Below, in pieces: positions 48,659 through 57,908 of a stretch of 64,000 bases of DNA (position 1 is the first letter of the stretch; each line of letters begins with the position of its first letter). The position numbers were made by a program, and so were the translations under genes. The stretch spans positions 62,001 through 126,000 of the forward strand of contig NZ_ATVI01000010.1 of assembly GCF_000420645.1 (NCBI RefSeq), written 5' to 3'. Under the pieces are notes generated by a model, which saw nothing but the letters and a program-made list of their open reading frames with translations, was not told where the DNA came from and made no database searches. The stretch is from Nevskia ramosa DSM 11499. GTDB taxonomy: Bacteria; Pseudomonadota; Gammaproteobacteria; Nevskiales; Nevskiaceae.

Positions 48659-49588
48659 ATGCCCCCTATGTCGTTTTCCCGCCTGTCTCTGCCCAGCCTG
48701 CGCCATCTGCTGCGCGCCGCTCTGATCGTTGCCGCCGGTGCCGCGATCGTCGGCTGCAAGGAAGGCCGCGATGCCTATGCGATCACCGATAGCGGCTCGC
48801 TGATCAAGTTCCAGACCGACAAGCCGGAATCGCTCGACAACACGATGACGATCACGGGCCTCGCCGATGGCGAATCGATCCTGCAGATCGATTTCCGAGC
48901 CGAGACGGAAGTGCTGTATGGCCTGACCAGCAACAACCGGATCGCCACCATCGACACGGGCACTGGCGCCGCGACCCTGGTCAGCGCCACGCCATTCTTG
49001 CCAGCGGGGGCAACGCTGAACCAGCCCGTGATGGACATCAATCCGGCGCAGGATTTCATCCGCATCATCGATTACCAGCCGGGCAATAGCGGGATCGACA
49101 CCAACATCCTGCGCGTCGATCCCCTGAGCGGTGCGCTGCTGCAGAGCGATGGCACCTTGCTGCGCTTCAACGACAGCGACACCAACGACGGCGAAGTGGT
49201 GCAGCTGGCCGCGATCGCCCACACCAACAACGATCAGGACGCGACGACAACGACGCTCTACGGCCTGGAATTCAACACCCAGAGCCTGGTGCGCATCACC
49301 AACGCCGGCGTGCTGACCACGGTCGGCGTGCTCGATCGCGGCTTCGTTGCGGTCGCCGGTTTCGACGTCGTCCGCGAGCGCGGCAACAAGCCGGAAGACA
49401 TCGGCACCGCCTATGTCGCCATCGCCGAGCGCAACAACACCTCGCGCTTCTACGAGATCAATCTCACCGACGGCAACACCTCCGGCACCGGCAGCGGCAC
49501 CAATGGCAGCGAGATCGGCAGCGGCCTGCAGATCCGCTCGCTGGCGGTCTCGCCGAAGCCGCCGAAGCGCAACGGCCTGGGTAATTGA
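48659..49588 (+). CDS. DUF4394 lipoprotein
   Basis: 309 residues with a lipoprotein-type signal (LIVAAGAAIVGC, Cys about 32). The mature part is a DUF4394 beta-propeller-like domain: ITDSGSLIKFQTDKP, GLADGESILQIDFR, YGLTSNNRIATIDTGTGAATLV, and FIRIIDYQPG. These proteins are common but uncharacterised surface or periplasmic proteins. A second ATG at 48668 would give the same signal. A good terminator follows. Confidence 0.87.
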   Translation: MPPMSFSRLSLPSLRHLLRAALIVAAGAAIVGCKEGRDAYAITDSGSLIKFQTDKPESLDNTMTITGLADGESILQIDFRAETEVLYGLTSNNRIATIDTGTGAATLVSATPFLPAGATLNQPVMDINPAQDFIRIIDYQPGNSGIDTNILRVDPLSGALLQSDGTLLRFNDSDTNDGEVVQLAAIAHTNNDQDATTTTLYGLEFNTQSLVRITNAGVLTTVGVLDRGFVAVAGFDVVRERGNKPEDIGTAYVAIAERNNTSRFYEINLTDGNTSGTGSGTNGSEIGSGLQIRSLAVSPKPPKRNGLGN

Positions 49589-49615
49589 TCGGCGGATGAA
49601 TCCGGGCTGCACCCC

Positions 49616-49645
49616 GAAAAGGCCCGCTGCTTGCGGGCCTTTTCC
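49616..49645 (+). terminator. Rho-independent terminator after the DUF4394 gene
   Basis: Stem GGCCCGC / GCGGGCC with loop TGCTT, flanked by AAAA and TTTT, 30 bases past the stop. A textbook terminator that would also work in reverse. Confidence 0.9.
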
Positions 49646-49733
49646 GTTGAGATTGCAGGCCCGCGCATCGCAGCTCCGCTAGCCCGGCGCTAACATCGCG
49701 CATCCCTTTCAGATTCCCTGACTTCCGGAGCGC

Positions 49734-51509
49734 ATGAGCACTGTCCGTTATTGGGTTCGCTGTGAACCGCTGGCCCACCGTTACCGGATCAGCGGCGAAT
49801 TCACCGTCGTCAGCGCGCCGATCCTGCGGCTGCCGTCGTGGATACGCGGCAGCTACCTGGTCCGCGATTTCGCCAAGCACGTGCAGGGCCTCGCCGTGTT
49901 CGCCGACGACGTGCCGGTGGCGATCACCCGGCTCGACAAGCGCAGTTTCCGGGTCGAAGGGCAGGGCCGCATCCGTCTCGAATACGCGGTGCATGCGCTC
50001 GATCCTTCGGTGCGCAAGGCCTGGCTCGATACCCGGCGCGGCTTCTTCAACGGCAGCTCGCTGTTCTACTGCCCGGCCGGTTTCGAGCGCAGCCGCTACG
50101 AGATCGTCGTCGAGCGTCCGGACGTGGCGATCGCGCCGAACTGGCAACTGGCGACGGCGCTGTCTGCGGTTGCCATCGATGCCGATGGTTTCGGTGAATA
50201 CGCGGCGGCCGACTACGAAACGCTGATCGACTGCCCGGTCGAGATGGCTGCGTTCCAGCAGGTGGCCTTCGATGTCGACGGCGTCCCGCACAGCCTGATC
50301 CTGTCCGGCCGCTGCGAGCCCGATCTGCCGCGCCTTGCCGCCGACATCACCCGCATCTGCCACGTGCAGCGCGAGCTGTTCGGCCAGCAGCCGGCGATGG
50401 ACAAATACCTGTTCCTGACCCAGGTCACCGGCAACGGTTACGGCGGCCTCGAACATCGCACGTCGACGGCGCTGGTCACCGCGCGCGATGCGCTGCCACG
50501 TCCGGGCATGTCCGGCCTGCGCAAGGGCTATCGCGGCTTTCTCGGCCTGGTCAGCCACGAGTATTTCCATCTCTGGAACGTCAAGCGGATCACAGCCGCG
50601 CGCTTCGCCGACAACGATCTCAGCGCCGAGGCCTACAGCGAAGATCTCTGGGCCTATGAAGGCGTGACGTCGTACTACGACGATCTGATGCTGCTCCGCG
50701 CCGGGCTGATCGATGCGCCGGTCTATCTCGATCTGGTCGCCGAAGCGGCAACCCGTCTGGCGCGCACGCCGGGCCGCTTCGTGCAGACCCTGGCCGATGC
50801 CAGCTTCGAGGCCTGGATCAAGTACTACCAGCCGGACGAGCAGACGCCGAACGCGGCGGTGAACTACTACGTCAAGGGTGCGCTGGTCACGCTCTGTCTG
50901 GACCTGTGGCTGCGCCGCCATTCCAGCGTGACCCTGGACGAGGTGATGCGCACGCTCTGGCAGCGCTACGGCAGCCGCGATGTCGGCGTGCCGGAAGGCG
51001 GGCTGGAAGCGGTCGCCGCCGAAATTTCCGGCCTCAATCTCGATCTGCCGCTCGACGCCTGGCTGCGCTCGACCACCGAGCTGCCGATGGCAGAACTGCT
51101 CGCCGAGTTCGGCGTCACCGCGATCCTGCGCAATAGCAGCGGCGCCAGCGATGAAGGCGGGCGCAGCGAATCGAAGCACACGCCGCCGGTCACGCTGGGT
51201 TTGAACCTGCGGGCTGGCGAAACGACGGTCGCCACGGTGTTCAGCGGTGGCGCGGCCGAAGGCGCGGGACTCGCGGCCGGTGATCAGCTGCTGGCGATCG
51301 ATGGCCTCAAACTCACCGCCGGCAACTGGGCCAATCGCATGGAAACCCTGCGGCCCGGCGTGACGGTGACCCTGGCCTTCTTCCGCGGCGACGAGCTGCT
51401 GAGCGCGGCGATCACGCCGATCGCGCCAGCGCCCGATACCTGGACCCTGGCCCTCGCCGACGTTGCCGGCGAAGTGCTGACGCGTCGGCAAGCGTGGCTG
51501 GGCGTCTGA
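49734..51509 (+). CDS. M61-family glycyl aminopeptidase with PDZ domain
   Basis: 591-residue metallopeptidase. The N-terminal beta domain (LPSWIRGSYLVRDFAKHVQGL) is typical of M61, followed by the zinc motif HEYFHLWNVKR and the third ligand Glu in LWAYEGVTSYYDD. A C-terminal PDZ domain starts near residue 480 (VTLGLNLRAGETTVATVFSGGAAEGAGLAAGDQLLAIDG). No signal peptide is visible, so it is probably cytoplasmic. The following gene begins on the last base of its stop codon. Confidence 0.92.
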   Translation: MSTVRYWVRCEPLAHRYRISGEFTVVSAPILRLPSWIRGSYLVRDFAKHVQGLAVFADDVPVAITRLDKRSFRVEGQGRIRLEYAVHALDPSVRKAWLDTRRGFFNGSSLFYCPAGFERSRYEIVVERPDVAIAPNWQLATALSAVAIDADGFGEYAAADYETLIDCPVEMAAFQQVAFDVDGVPHSLILSGRCEPDLPRLAADITRICHVQRELFGQQPAMDKYLFLTQVTGNGYGGLEHRTSTALVTARDALPRPGMSGLRKGYRGFLGLVSHEYFHLWNVKRITAARFADNDLSAEAYSEDLWAYEGVTSYYDDLMLLRAGLIDAPVYLDLVAEAATRLARTPGRFVQTLADASFEAWIKYYQPDEQTPNAAVNYYVKGALVTLCLDLWLRRHSSVTLDEVMRTLWQRYGSRDVGVPEGGLEAVAAEISGLNLDLPLDAWLRSTTELPMAELLAEFGVTAILRNSSGASDEGGRSESKHTPPVTLGLNLRAGETTVATVFSGGAAEGAGLAAGDQLLAIDGLKLTAGNWANRMETLRPGVTVTLAFFRGDELLSAAITPIAPAPDTWTLALADVAGEVLTRRQAWLGV

Positions 51510-51892
51510 TGCCTACCGGCAGCTGCCTGTGCGGCGGCATCCGGTTCCGTATCGACGCCGTGCTGGCACCGATCCAGGTCTGCCATTGCTCGCAATGCCG
51601 CAAGGCCCAGGGCGGGCCCTTCGCGACCAATACGCCGGTGTCGGAAGCGGCATTCCAGTTGCTTGCCGGCGCCGAACTGCTGACCTCGTTCGAGTCCTCA
51701 CCAGGCAAGCAGCGCTTCTTCTGTCGCCGCTGCGGCTCGCCGATCTACAGCAGCAAGGCCAGCTTGCCGGGCGTGCTGCGGATCAGGGCCGGCTTGCTCG
51801 ACGAACCGCTGTCCGTGGCCATCGCAGCTCACTTCCACACGGGCTCGAAAGCAGGCTGGTGGCCGATCACTGACGAGCTGCCGCAGTCATGA
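51509..51892 (+). CDS. GFA (glutathione-dependent formaldehyde-activating) family protein
   Basis: 127-residue zinc protein of the GFA/CENP-V fold. Cysteines expected for two zinc sites are in SCLCGGIRF, CHCSQCRKAQG and FFCRRCGSPIY. Only some family members act on S-hydroxymethylglutathione, so the activity is open. Its ATG shares a base with the peptidase stop (TGATG), so the two are coupled. Confidence 0.88.
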   Translation: MPTGSCLCGGIRFRIDAVLAPIQVCHCSQCRKAQGGPFATNTPVSEAAFQLLAGAELLTSFESSPGKQRFFCRRCGSPIYSSKASLPGVLRIRAGLLDEPLSVAIAAHFHTGSKAGWWPITDELPQS

Positions 51893-51940
51893 GCACGCGT
51901 TCCGGCGATTTGATCCGCATTTCTGACCCAGCTTCGATCC

Positions 51941-52597
51941 ATGCTTGAACTGATCCTCAAATTTCTCGCCGCCTACCTGCTCGGCGGCGTCATGGGCGGC
52001 GACGTGATGCGCCGCCTCGCCGGCGGTGCCGATCTGCGCGGCAGCGGTTCCGGCAATGTCGGTGCGACCAATGCGCTGCGCACCCGGGGGGCGAAATTCG
52101 CGCTCGGCGTGCTGGCGATCGACATCGGCAAGGGCGTGCTCGCGGCACTGGTGCTGCCGCTGATTCCGCTGCCCGGCGCTGACCCGGCGCTGAGCCTGGC
52201 AATTCCATACGCCTGTGGCCTGTGTGCGGCGCTCGGCCATTGCTATCCGGTGTTCCAGAATTTCAAGGGCGGCAAGGGCGTGGCGACCTTGGCCGGCGTG
52301 TTCGGCGCGCTGCTGCCGGCAGCCTTGCCGTGGCTGATCCTGGCCTTCGCGCTGGTGGTGATGCTGAGCGGTTACGTCAGCCTCGCGTCGATCGCTGGCG
52401 GCACCGCTGCGCTGCTGTACGTGAGCTGCTTCGGCAGCGGCTTCTGGTCGCTGGCCGGCGGCTTCACGGCGGCGATGCTGGCGCTGATCCTGTTCAAGCA
52501 TCGCGAGAATATCGGCCGCCTGTTCGCCGGCACCGAGTCGCGCTTCGAGAAGGCACGCGTGCTCGGCAAGCTGTTCGATCGCGCCCCGCGCGCATGA
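51941..52597 (+). CDS. plsY: Glycerol-3-phosphate acyltransferase PlsY
   Basis: 218-residue inner-membrane enzyme transferring acyl groups from acyl-phosphate to glycerol-3-phosphate, the first step of phospholipid synthesis. The conserved cytoplasmic loops are GSGNVGATNALRTRG and GHCYPVFQNFKGGKGVAT, with about five membrane segments. Slightly longer than the usual 200 residues because of a C-terminal tail. Its stop overlaps the birA start (ATGA). Confidence 0.95.
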   Translation: MLELILKFLAAYLLGGVMGGDVMRRLAGGADLRGSGSGNVGATNALRTRGAKFALGVLAIDIGKGVLAALVLPLIPLPGADPALSLAIPYACGLCAALGHCYPVFQNFKGGKGVATLAGVFGALLPAALPWLILAFALVVMLSGYVSLASIAGGTAALLYVSCFGSGFWSLAGGFTAAMLALILFKHRENIGRLFAGTESRFEKARVLGKLFDRAPRA

Positions 52598-53604
52598 CCC
52601 GCGCGCTCGATGACGCAGCGCTGCTGCCGCTGGCTGATGCCTTGGCAGCCGGCGACTGGGTGTCCGGCGAAGCACTGGCGGCAACCGCCGGCGTCAGCCG
52701 CGCCGCACTCGCCAAGCGCATCGCCCAGATCGAAGCCTGGGGGCTCGATATCGAAGCGCGGCCCGGTCTCGGCTATCGGCTGACCGCGCCGCTGGAACGG
52801 CTCGATGCCGCCGCGATTCGCGTCGGTCTGTCGCCGGCATCGGCCGCGCGGCTGGCTGGGCTCGACGTCGCCTTGCGCGTCGATTCGACCAACCAGCGCC
52901 TGATCGAAGCCGCTTCCGCCAACGATCCGCAGGCGCTGTTCGCCGAAGCGCAGACCGCCGGCCGCGGTCGCCGCGGCCGTGACTGGCGCTCGCCGTTCGG
53001 CGCCAACCTGTACCTGTCGCTGGCCTGGAGCTTCGCCGGCTGGCCACCGAAGCTCGGCACCCTGCCGCTCGCGGTTGGCGTGGCCACGGCGCGCGCGCTG
53101 GCGGCGTCCGGCCTGTCCAGCGTGCAACTCAAATGGCCGAACGATCTGCGCATCGGCGACGCGAAACTCGGCGGCATCCTGATCGAAAGCCGCAGCGAGA
53201 TCGGCGGCGCCTGCCGGGTGATCATCGGCCTGGGCCTCAATGTCGCAATGACCGCCGGGCAGGGTGCGCATCTCGAACAGGCCTGGACTTCGGTGCACGC
53301 AACACAGCTCGCCGTCGGCCGGCCGACGGCTACGAGGAATGCGCTGGCAACCGCCGTGCTCGACAGCCTGCTCGCCGCGCTCGCGCAGTTCGAGCAGGAC
53401 GGCTTCGCCAGCTTCCTCGCCGACTGGAATCGCCTCGATCTCGCTGCCGGCCGCGCGGTGCGCATCGAAGGTGCGACCACGCTCGAAGGCCACGCCTGCG
53501 GCATCGATCCGGATGGCGCGCTGATCGTCGAAAGTGCGGACGGTCAACGCCATCATGTCCACGCCGGCGAAGTCAGCCTGCGGCTGCCGGCCGCCGCCGC
53601 ATGA
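52594..53604 (+). CDS. birA: Biotin-protein ligase / biotin operon repressor BirA
   Basis: 336-residue bifunctional protein. It has an N-terminal winged helix (GDWVSGEALAATAGVSRAALAKRI) and a catalytic domain with AGRGRRGRDW, the biotinyl-adenylate loop, KWPNDL and KLGGILIE, then the C-terminal SH3-like domain (GRAVRIEG). It attaches biotin to carboxylase subunits and, with its DNA-binding domain, may repress biotin synthesis genes. Coupled at both ends by four-base overlaps to plsY and coaX. Confidence 0.95.
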   Translation: MTRALDDAALLPLADALAAGDWVSGEALAATAGVSRAALAKRIAQIEAWGLDIEARPGLGYRLTAPLERLDAAAIRVGLSPASAARLAGLDVALRVDSTNQRLIEAASANDPQALFAEAQTAGRGRRGRDWRSPFGANLYLSLAWSFAGWPPKLGTLPLAVGVATARALAASGLSSVQLKWPNDLRIGDAKLGGILIESRSEIGGACRVIIGLGLNVAMTAGQGAHLEQAWTSVHATQLAVGRPTATRNALATAVLDSLLAALAQFEQDGFASFLADWNRLDLAAGRAVRIEGATTLEGHACGIDPDGALIVESADGQRHHVHAGEVSLRLPAAAA

Positions 53605-54335
53605 GCGACGCTGCCACACGGCTGTTGATCGACGTCGGCAACAGCCGGCTGAAATGGGCGCTGGCTGATGATCACGCGATGCTCGTGTCGGCGCAGGCGC
53701 TGGCGCATGGTGGCGATCCGGCATCGGTGGTCGAGTTGCTGACCTTGGCAGCCGATATTCGCGAGGCCTGGATCGCCAACGTCACCGGCGAGGCGCACGG
53801 CGAGCGCTTGGCAGCGGCGCTGGCAGTGCGCCATCACCTGCGCCCGCGTTTTGCGAAGCCGATCGACGGTCTGCAAGGCTTGCGGATCGCTTACGAAGAT
53901 CCATCCCGCCTTGGCGTCGATCGCTGGCTGGCGCTGCTCGCGGCCTGGTCGCGAGACCGGGCCGCGGCCTGTGTGGTCAGTGCCGGTACCGCGCTGACTT
54001 TCGATGCCGTCGACGATCGCGGCCAGCACCTCGGCGGCATCATCGCCTCCGGCCTGACCACCGCGCAGCAGGCGGTACTCGGCGCAACGCGCTTCGCCGC
54101 CGCCGGCCCCGAGTTCCAGTACACCGCAGGCCTCGGCAGCGATACCGAAGCCTGCGTGCGCCAGGGCGCGCTGCATGCCTGCGTGGGCTTGGTCGAACGG
54201 CTGACTGCCCGCTACGGCGGCCAGCGCCGCTATCTCACCGGCGGCGATGCCGAGACCTTGCGCCCTTACCTGGCCGGTGACTGGATCGTGGTGCCGGATC
54301 TGGTGCTCGAAGGCTTGCAGCAGATGCCGGCCTGA
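53601..54335 (+). CDS. coaX: Type III pantothenate kinase CoaX
   Basis: 244-residue enzyme for the first step of coenzyme A synthesis. Visible are the phosphate-binding DVGNSRLKWA, the catalytic GVDRWLALLAAW, and VSAGTALTFDAVD with GGIIASGL. The birA-coaX pair is common in gammaproteobacteria. The ATG overlaps the birA stop. Confidence 0.95.
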   Translation: MSDAATRLLIDVGNSRLKWALADDHAMLVSAQALAHGGDPASVVELLTLAADIREAWIANVTGEAHGERLAAALAVRHHLRPRFAKPIDGLQGLRIAYEDPSRLGVDRWLALLAAWSRDRAAACVVSAGTALTFDAVDDRGQHLGGIIASGLTTAQQAVLGATRFAAAGPEFQYTAGLGSDTEACVRQGALHACVGLVERLTARYGGQRRYLTGGDAETLRPYLAGDWIVVPDLVLEGLQQMPA

Positions 54336-54344
54336 GGGCGGCGC

Positions 54345-55139
54345 TCAGTTCTTGATGCCGAGACGGTCCGACAGCACGGTGAGGAACAGTTCGATCTGCG
54401 ACAGCTCGCGCTTGTAGATGCGCACTTCGTCGAGCGCGCCAGCCAGCGGGTACTGATAGACGCCCTGTCCGAATATCGGTGCCTGGGCACCGAGATAGAT
54501 CGGTTCGTCGATGGCGTTGAAGTAGTCGAAGCGGCCGTCGTCGATGGTCTGCTTGAGCAGGCCATCGACATACAGCCGGTCACGGTTAGGTGTCTGGCTG
54601 TGGGTGTAGGCGACGTGCATCCACTTGCCGAGCTGGGGCGTGATCGGGCTGGCCAGGTTGGCGCCGGCGCCGTAGTCGATGAAGCCGGCATTGCCGGTGG
54701 TCGGGCTGGTGGCGCCGATGTAGCTGAAGAAGCCAGTGCGGTCATGACGCTTGGCCACGGCTATCTGGGTGGCGTAGGGCACGAACTGGGCAAAGGCATT
54801 CTCGCCGGCGAATGAATCCAGCCGTACCCAGTAACTGATCGTGAAGTTGTTGCCCAGGGCTGCCGCCAGGGGCAGGCTGTTCGGCACGAAGATGTATCCC
54901 AGATTCTGATAGCCACCAAACTTCGCGCTCTGGCCGAGCACACCCTTGTCCAGCGAAACACTGCCAGTGACAACTCCGTTGATGCCGCCCGTCGAGCAGT
55001 CGGCGGTGAGGCTCGTGTCGAAGCAGTAGTGGGCGATCAGGCCGCGCGTCGGGCCTGCGGCAGTTGCCTGTCCGGCGACGAGCAGGGTGCCGGCCAGCAC
55101 GGTCAGCACGCGGCGAGAGAGTGAGAAGTGGATGTTCAT
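54345..55139 (-). CDS. Exported LamG/concanavalin-A-like lectin protein
   Basis: 264 residues with a signal peptide (RRVLTVLAGTLLVAGQATA) and a LamG-like jelly-roll domain: LIAHYCFDTSLTADCSTGGINGV, NFTISYWVRLDSF, GKWMHVAYTHSQ, LYVDGLLKQTI and ALDEVRIYKRELSQIE. This is the common LamG_3-type fold found in surface proteins, possibly binding carbohydrate. No catalytic domain is attached. It is convergent with coaX. Confidence 0.88.
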   Translation of the reverse strand: MNIHFSLSRRVLTVLAGTLLVAGQATAAGPTRGLIAHYCFDTSLTADCSTGGINGVVTGSVSLDKGVLGQSAKFGGYQNLGYIFVPNSLPLAAALGNNFTISYWVRLDSFAGENAFAQFVPYATQIAVAKRHDRTGFFSYIGATSPTTGNAGFIDYGAGANLASPITPQLGKWMHVAYTHSQTPNRDRLYVDGLLKQTIDDGRFDYFNAIDEPIYLGAQAPIFGQGVYQYPLAGALDEVRIYKRELSQIELFLTVLSDRLGIKN

Positions 55140-55290
55140 TTCGAGGCTCCATTAGTTGATTCAGGTGATGCCGTCCCGAATCTCCGGCGACAGGTCGGGG
55201 GCTTTCAAGCGGCCGACGCAGCCTCATCTCACGCGCACCCGAAGTCCTCACGCAGTCCCAACGAAATGCCAACGGATTTCCATCGAGCCC

Positions 55291-55315
55291 CAAAAATCAG
55301 GGTCAGATACGAATT
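55291..55315. repeat. Possible degraded REP/RAYT-type repeat end
   Basis: AAAAATCAGGGTCAGATACGAATTT resembles the ...CAGGGTCAGAGTCGAATTT motif that borders RAYT-type transposons and their REP repeats in many proteobacteria. Only one copy is seen and no RAYT gene is present. Confidence 0.3.
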
Positions 55316-55329
55316 TCTATGGCGCCCGC

Positions 55330-55578
55330 TCAAGGTAACGGGCCGCAACCCACCGGCTTCAGCACACGCACCGTAGAGGCGGGATTCAAGGCCAGCTTGA
55401 GCAGCGGCCGACGCGGCCGGGCCAGTAGTTCGCCGCCGCAGTTCGGGCAGCGGCCGTGCAGCACCTCGGTCGCGCAGCTGTCGCAGAACGTGCATTCGAA
55501 CGAGCAGATGCGTGCCTGATCGGAATCCGGCGGCAGGTCGCGGTCGCAGCATTCGCAGTTCGGTCTGAGTTCGAGCAT
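55330..55578 (-). CDS. DUF1272 small zinc-ribbon protein
   Basis: 82-residue protein matching DUF1272: MLELRPNCECCDRDLPPDS, then ICSFECTFC and CPNCGGEL. Eight cysteines in CxxC-type pairs suggest two structural zinc sites. The ATG at 55578 has GGAG eight bases upstream. Function unknown. Single gene, divergent from the following NTF2-like gene. Confidence 0.87.
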   Translation of the reverse strand: MLELRPNCECCDRDLPPDSDQARICSFECTFCDSCATEVLHGRCPNCGGELLARPRRPLLKLALNPASTVRVLKPVGCGPLP

Positions 55579-55680
55579 GGCGATATCTCCTTGAAGGGCG
55601 CTCCCGCAGGTTCGTGCACGAGGGCGGCGCGCTAGCATCCATCCTGTTCCCCCAACGCGCCACCCTCAGGAGATACAACC

Positions 55681-56055
55681 ATGACCGCCCAGCAAACCGT
55701 CGAAGCCTTCATCGCCAACTGGCCCAAGGCCGACCGCTTCTATCCCTGCGTCCGCGAATACTTCACGGCCGATTGCCTGTACGAAAACATCGGCGTATCG
55801 AAGACCACCGGGCCGGAAGAAGCGATCGCCTGGTTCACGATGATGAGCACGCAGCTGCCGTTCGTCTCGATCGATGTCGACATGCTGGCGATCGCCGCCG
55901 TCGGCGACACCGTGCTGACCGAACGCATCGATTACCTCAAGGACAAGGACGGCAACACGCTGCTGACGATCCCGCTGATGGGCATCTTCAAGCTGCGCGA
56001 CGGCAAGATCTGCGAGTGGCGCGACTACTTCGATACCACGCCCTTCAAAGGCTGA
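55681..56055 (+). CDS. NTF2-like / limonene-1,2-epoxide hydrolase family protein
   Basis: 124-residue cone-shaped NTF2-fold protein. Conserved features include FYPCVREYFTADCLYENIG, GPEEAIAWF, VLTERIDYLKDKDG and GIFKLRDGKICEWRDYFD, which match the limonene-epoxide-hydrolase subgroup with its Asp/Arg/Asp-type active site. AGGAG precedes the ATG. It lies 141 bases upstream of a Baeyer-Villiger-type monooxygenase on the same strand, so a shared degradative pathway is possible. Confidence 0.85.
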   Translation: MTAQQTVEAFIANWPKADRFYPCVREYFTADCLYENIGVSKTTGPEEAIAWFTMMSTQLPFVSIDVDMLAIAAVGDTVLTERIDYLKDKDGNTLLTIPLMGIFKLRDGKICEWRDYFDTTPFKG

Positions 56056-56196
56056 TGAAGGGCTGACCCCTGGTATCGCTCGACTGCTCATTCGGGTGGG
56101 GGGCGATATGCAACTGCGCGCTAAGGTGATCCGTACAGAAGATCAGCCTAGATAGAACCGTGGCCATCACGGCGTCCAAGAGCGAGGAGAGAACGC

Positions 56197-57816
56197 ATGA
56201 GTCAGGTCCAGTCCGCAGCGAAGCAGGTGGATGCAGTGGTAGTCGGCGCCGGGTTTGCCGGCATGTACGGCATCCAGCGCCTGCGCGAGAAAGGCCTGAA
56301 GGTGCAGGGCTTCGAAGCCGGGCACAGCGTTGGCGGCACCTGGTACTGGAATCGTTATCCAGGCGCCAGAGTCGACAGCCAGGCCTACATCTACCAGTAC
56401 TGGTTCTCCGACGAGCTGATCAAGGAATGGGACTGGAGCGAGCGCTTTCCAGCCCAGCCGGAGACCGAGAAGTACCTGAACCATGTCGCCGACAAGTTCG
56501 AGATCCGCAAGGATTTCCAGTTCGAGACCAAGGTCGAGGCCGCGAAGTGGGATGACGGCGCCAAGCGCTGGACGGTGACCACCGACAAGGGCGATGTAGT
56601 CAGCGCCCAGTTCCTGCTGATGAGCACGGGCGGCCTGTCCGCGCCGCTGGTGCCGCCGTTCAAGCATCACGAGAAGTTCAAGGGCCAGATCATCCATACC
56701 GGCCGCTGGCCGAAGGAAGGTGTGGATTTCGCCGGCAAGAAAGTCGGCGTGATCGGCACCGGCGCCACCGGTATCCAGGTAGTCCAGACCATCGCTCCGC
56801 AGGTCGGCCAGCTGACCGTCTACCAGCGCACCGCGAACTACACGATTCCGATGCGCAACCCGAAGTACGACGATGCCGATCGCGCCGGGCTCAAGGCCGG
56901 TGCCAAGGCGATGCACAAGCGCGTCAACAGCACCTTCGCCGGCTTCGACTACGACTGGCAGGCCACCGATCTGATGGCAATGAATCCGGAAGCGCGCGAG
57001 GCCCAGCTGAACGAATGGTTCGCCGACGGCTCGCTGGGTTTCTGGATCGGCTCGATCCAGGGCGTGCTGATGGACGAGAGCATCAACGCGGTGTTCTCGG
57101 ATTTCGTCAAGCGGAAGATTCGCGCCCGCGTCCATGATCCGAAGGTTGCGGATCTGCTGGTGCCGGACGATCACGGTTTCGGCACCCGCCGCGTGCCGCT
57201 GGAAACCAAGTACTACGAAGCCTTCAACCAGCCGAACGTGAAGCTGGTCAGCGTCAAGAAGACGCCGATCGTCGAATTCACCGAGCACGGCATCCGCACC
57301 ACCGAAGGCGAGCAGGAGCTGGACATCGTCATCTTCGCCACCGGCTTCGATGCCGGCACCGGCGCGCTGACCCGAGTCGATGTGCGCGGTGAAGGTGGCC
57401 AGTCACTGCGGGACGACTGGAACCAGCACGGCATCCACACCACGATGGGCCTGCAGGTGCACGGCTACCCGAACATGTTCATGACCATGGCGCCGTACTC
57501 GCCGGCCGCCGCGTTCTGCAACGTGCCCACCTGCCTGCAGCAGCAGGTGGACTGGATTGCCGACTGCGTCGACTACGTGCGCAAGACCGGCAAGCAGGCG
57601 ATCCAGCCCGGCGCCGAGATCGAGAACAACTGGCTGGCCCATCACGACGAAGTGGCGAACCTGACCTTGGTGCCGAAAACCAACTCCTGGTACATGGGCA
57701 GCAACGTCGAAGGCAAGCCTCGTCGCCTGCTGGCCTATGCCGGTGGCGCCCAGAATTACCGTGCGGTCTGCGATGACCTGAAGGCCAAGCAGTACCAAGG
57801 TTTCGAGATCGCCTGA
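56197..57816 (+). CDS. Flavin-containing Baeyer-Villiger-type monooxygenase
   Basis: 539-residue FAD/NADPH enzyme that inserts oxygen beside a ketone. The FAD-binding GAGFAGMYG is at residues 16-24, the Baeyer-Villiger fingerprint FKGQIIHTGRWP at about 161-172, and a second Rossmann motif GVIGTGATG near 184. The conserved ATGFDAGTGAL in the C-terminal half is also present. Length and motifs match type I cyclohexanone-monooxygenase relatives. A strong GAGGAG precedes the ATG. A terminator follows. Confidence 0.93.
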   Translation: MSQVQSAAKQVDAVVVGAGFAGMYGIQRLREKGLKVQGFEAGHSVGGTWYWNRYPGARVDSQAYIYQYWFSDELIKEWDWSERFPAQPETEKYLNHVADKFEIRKDFQFETKVEAAKWDDGAKRWTVTTDKGDVVSAQFLLMSTGGLSAPLVPPFKHHEKFKGQIIHTGRWPKEGVDFAGKKVGVIGTGATGIQVVQTIAPQVGQLTVYQRTANYTIPMRNPKYDDADRAGLKAGAKAMHKRVNSTFAGFDYDWQATDLMAMNPEAREAQLNEWFADGSLGFWIGSIQGVLMDESINAVFSDFVKRKIRARVHDPKVADLLVPDDHGFGTRRVPLETKYYEAFNQPNVKLVSVKKTPIVEFTEHGIRTTEGEQELDIVIFATGFDAGTGALTRVDVRGEGGQSLRDDWNQHGIHTTMGLQVHGYPNMFMTMAPYSPAAAFCNVPTCLQQQVDWIADCVDYVRKTGKQAIQPGAEIENNWLAHHDEVANLTLVPKTNSWYMGSNVEGKPRRLLAYAGGAQNYRAVCDDLKAKQYQGFEIA

Positions 57817-57867
57817 CACAACTCTTCAGAAGGGCGCTCGCACCGCCTGCTTGCAGCAGAGAGGACT

Positions 57868-57905
57868 TACCGGAAGCTGTTCAAGCAGCTCTCCGGTATT
57901 TTTTT
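57868..57905 (+). terminator. Rho-independent terminator after the monooxygenase
   Basis: Stem TACCGGaAGCTG / CAGCTctCCGGTA around TTCAAG, followed by a run of seven T. It separates the monooxygenase from the convergent membrane-protein gene. Confidence 0.88.
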
Positions 57906-57908
57906 GCC

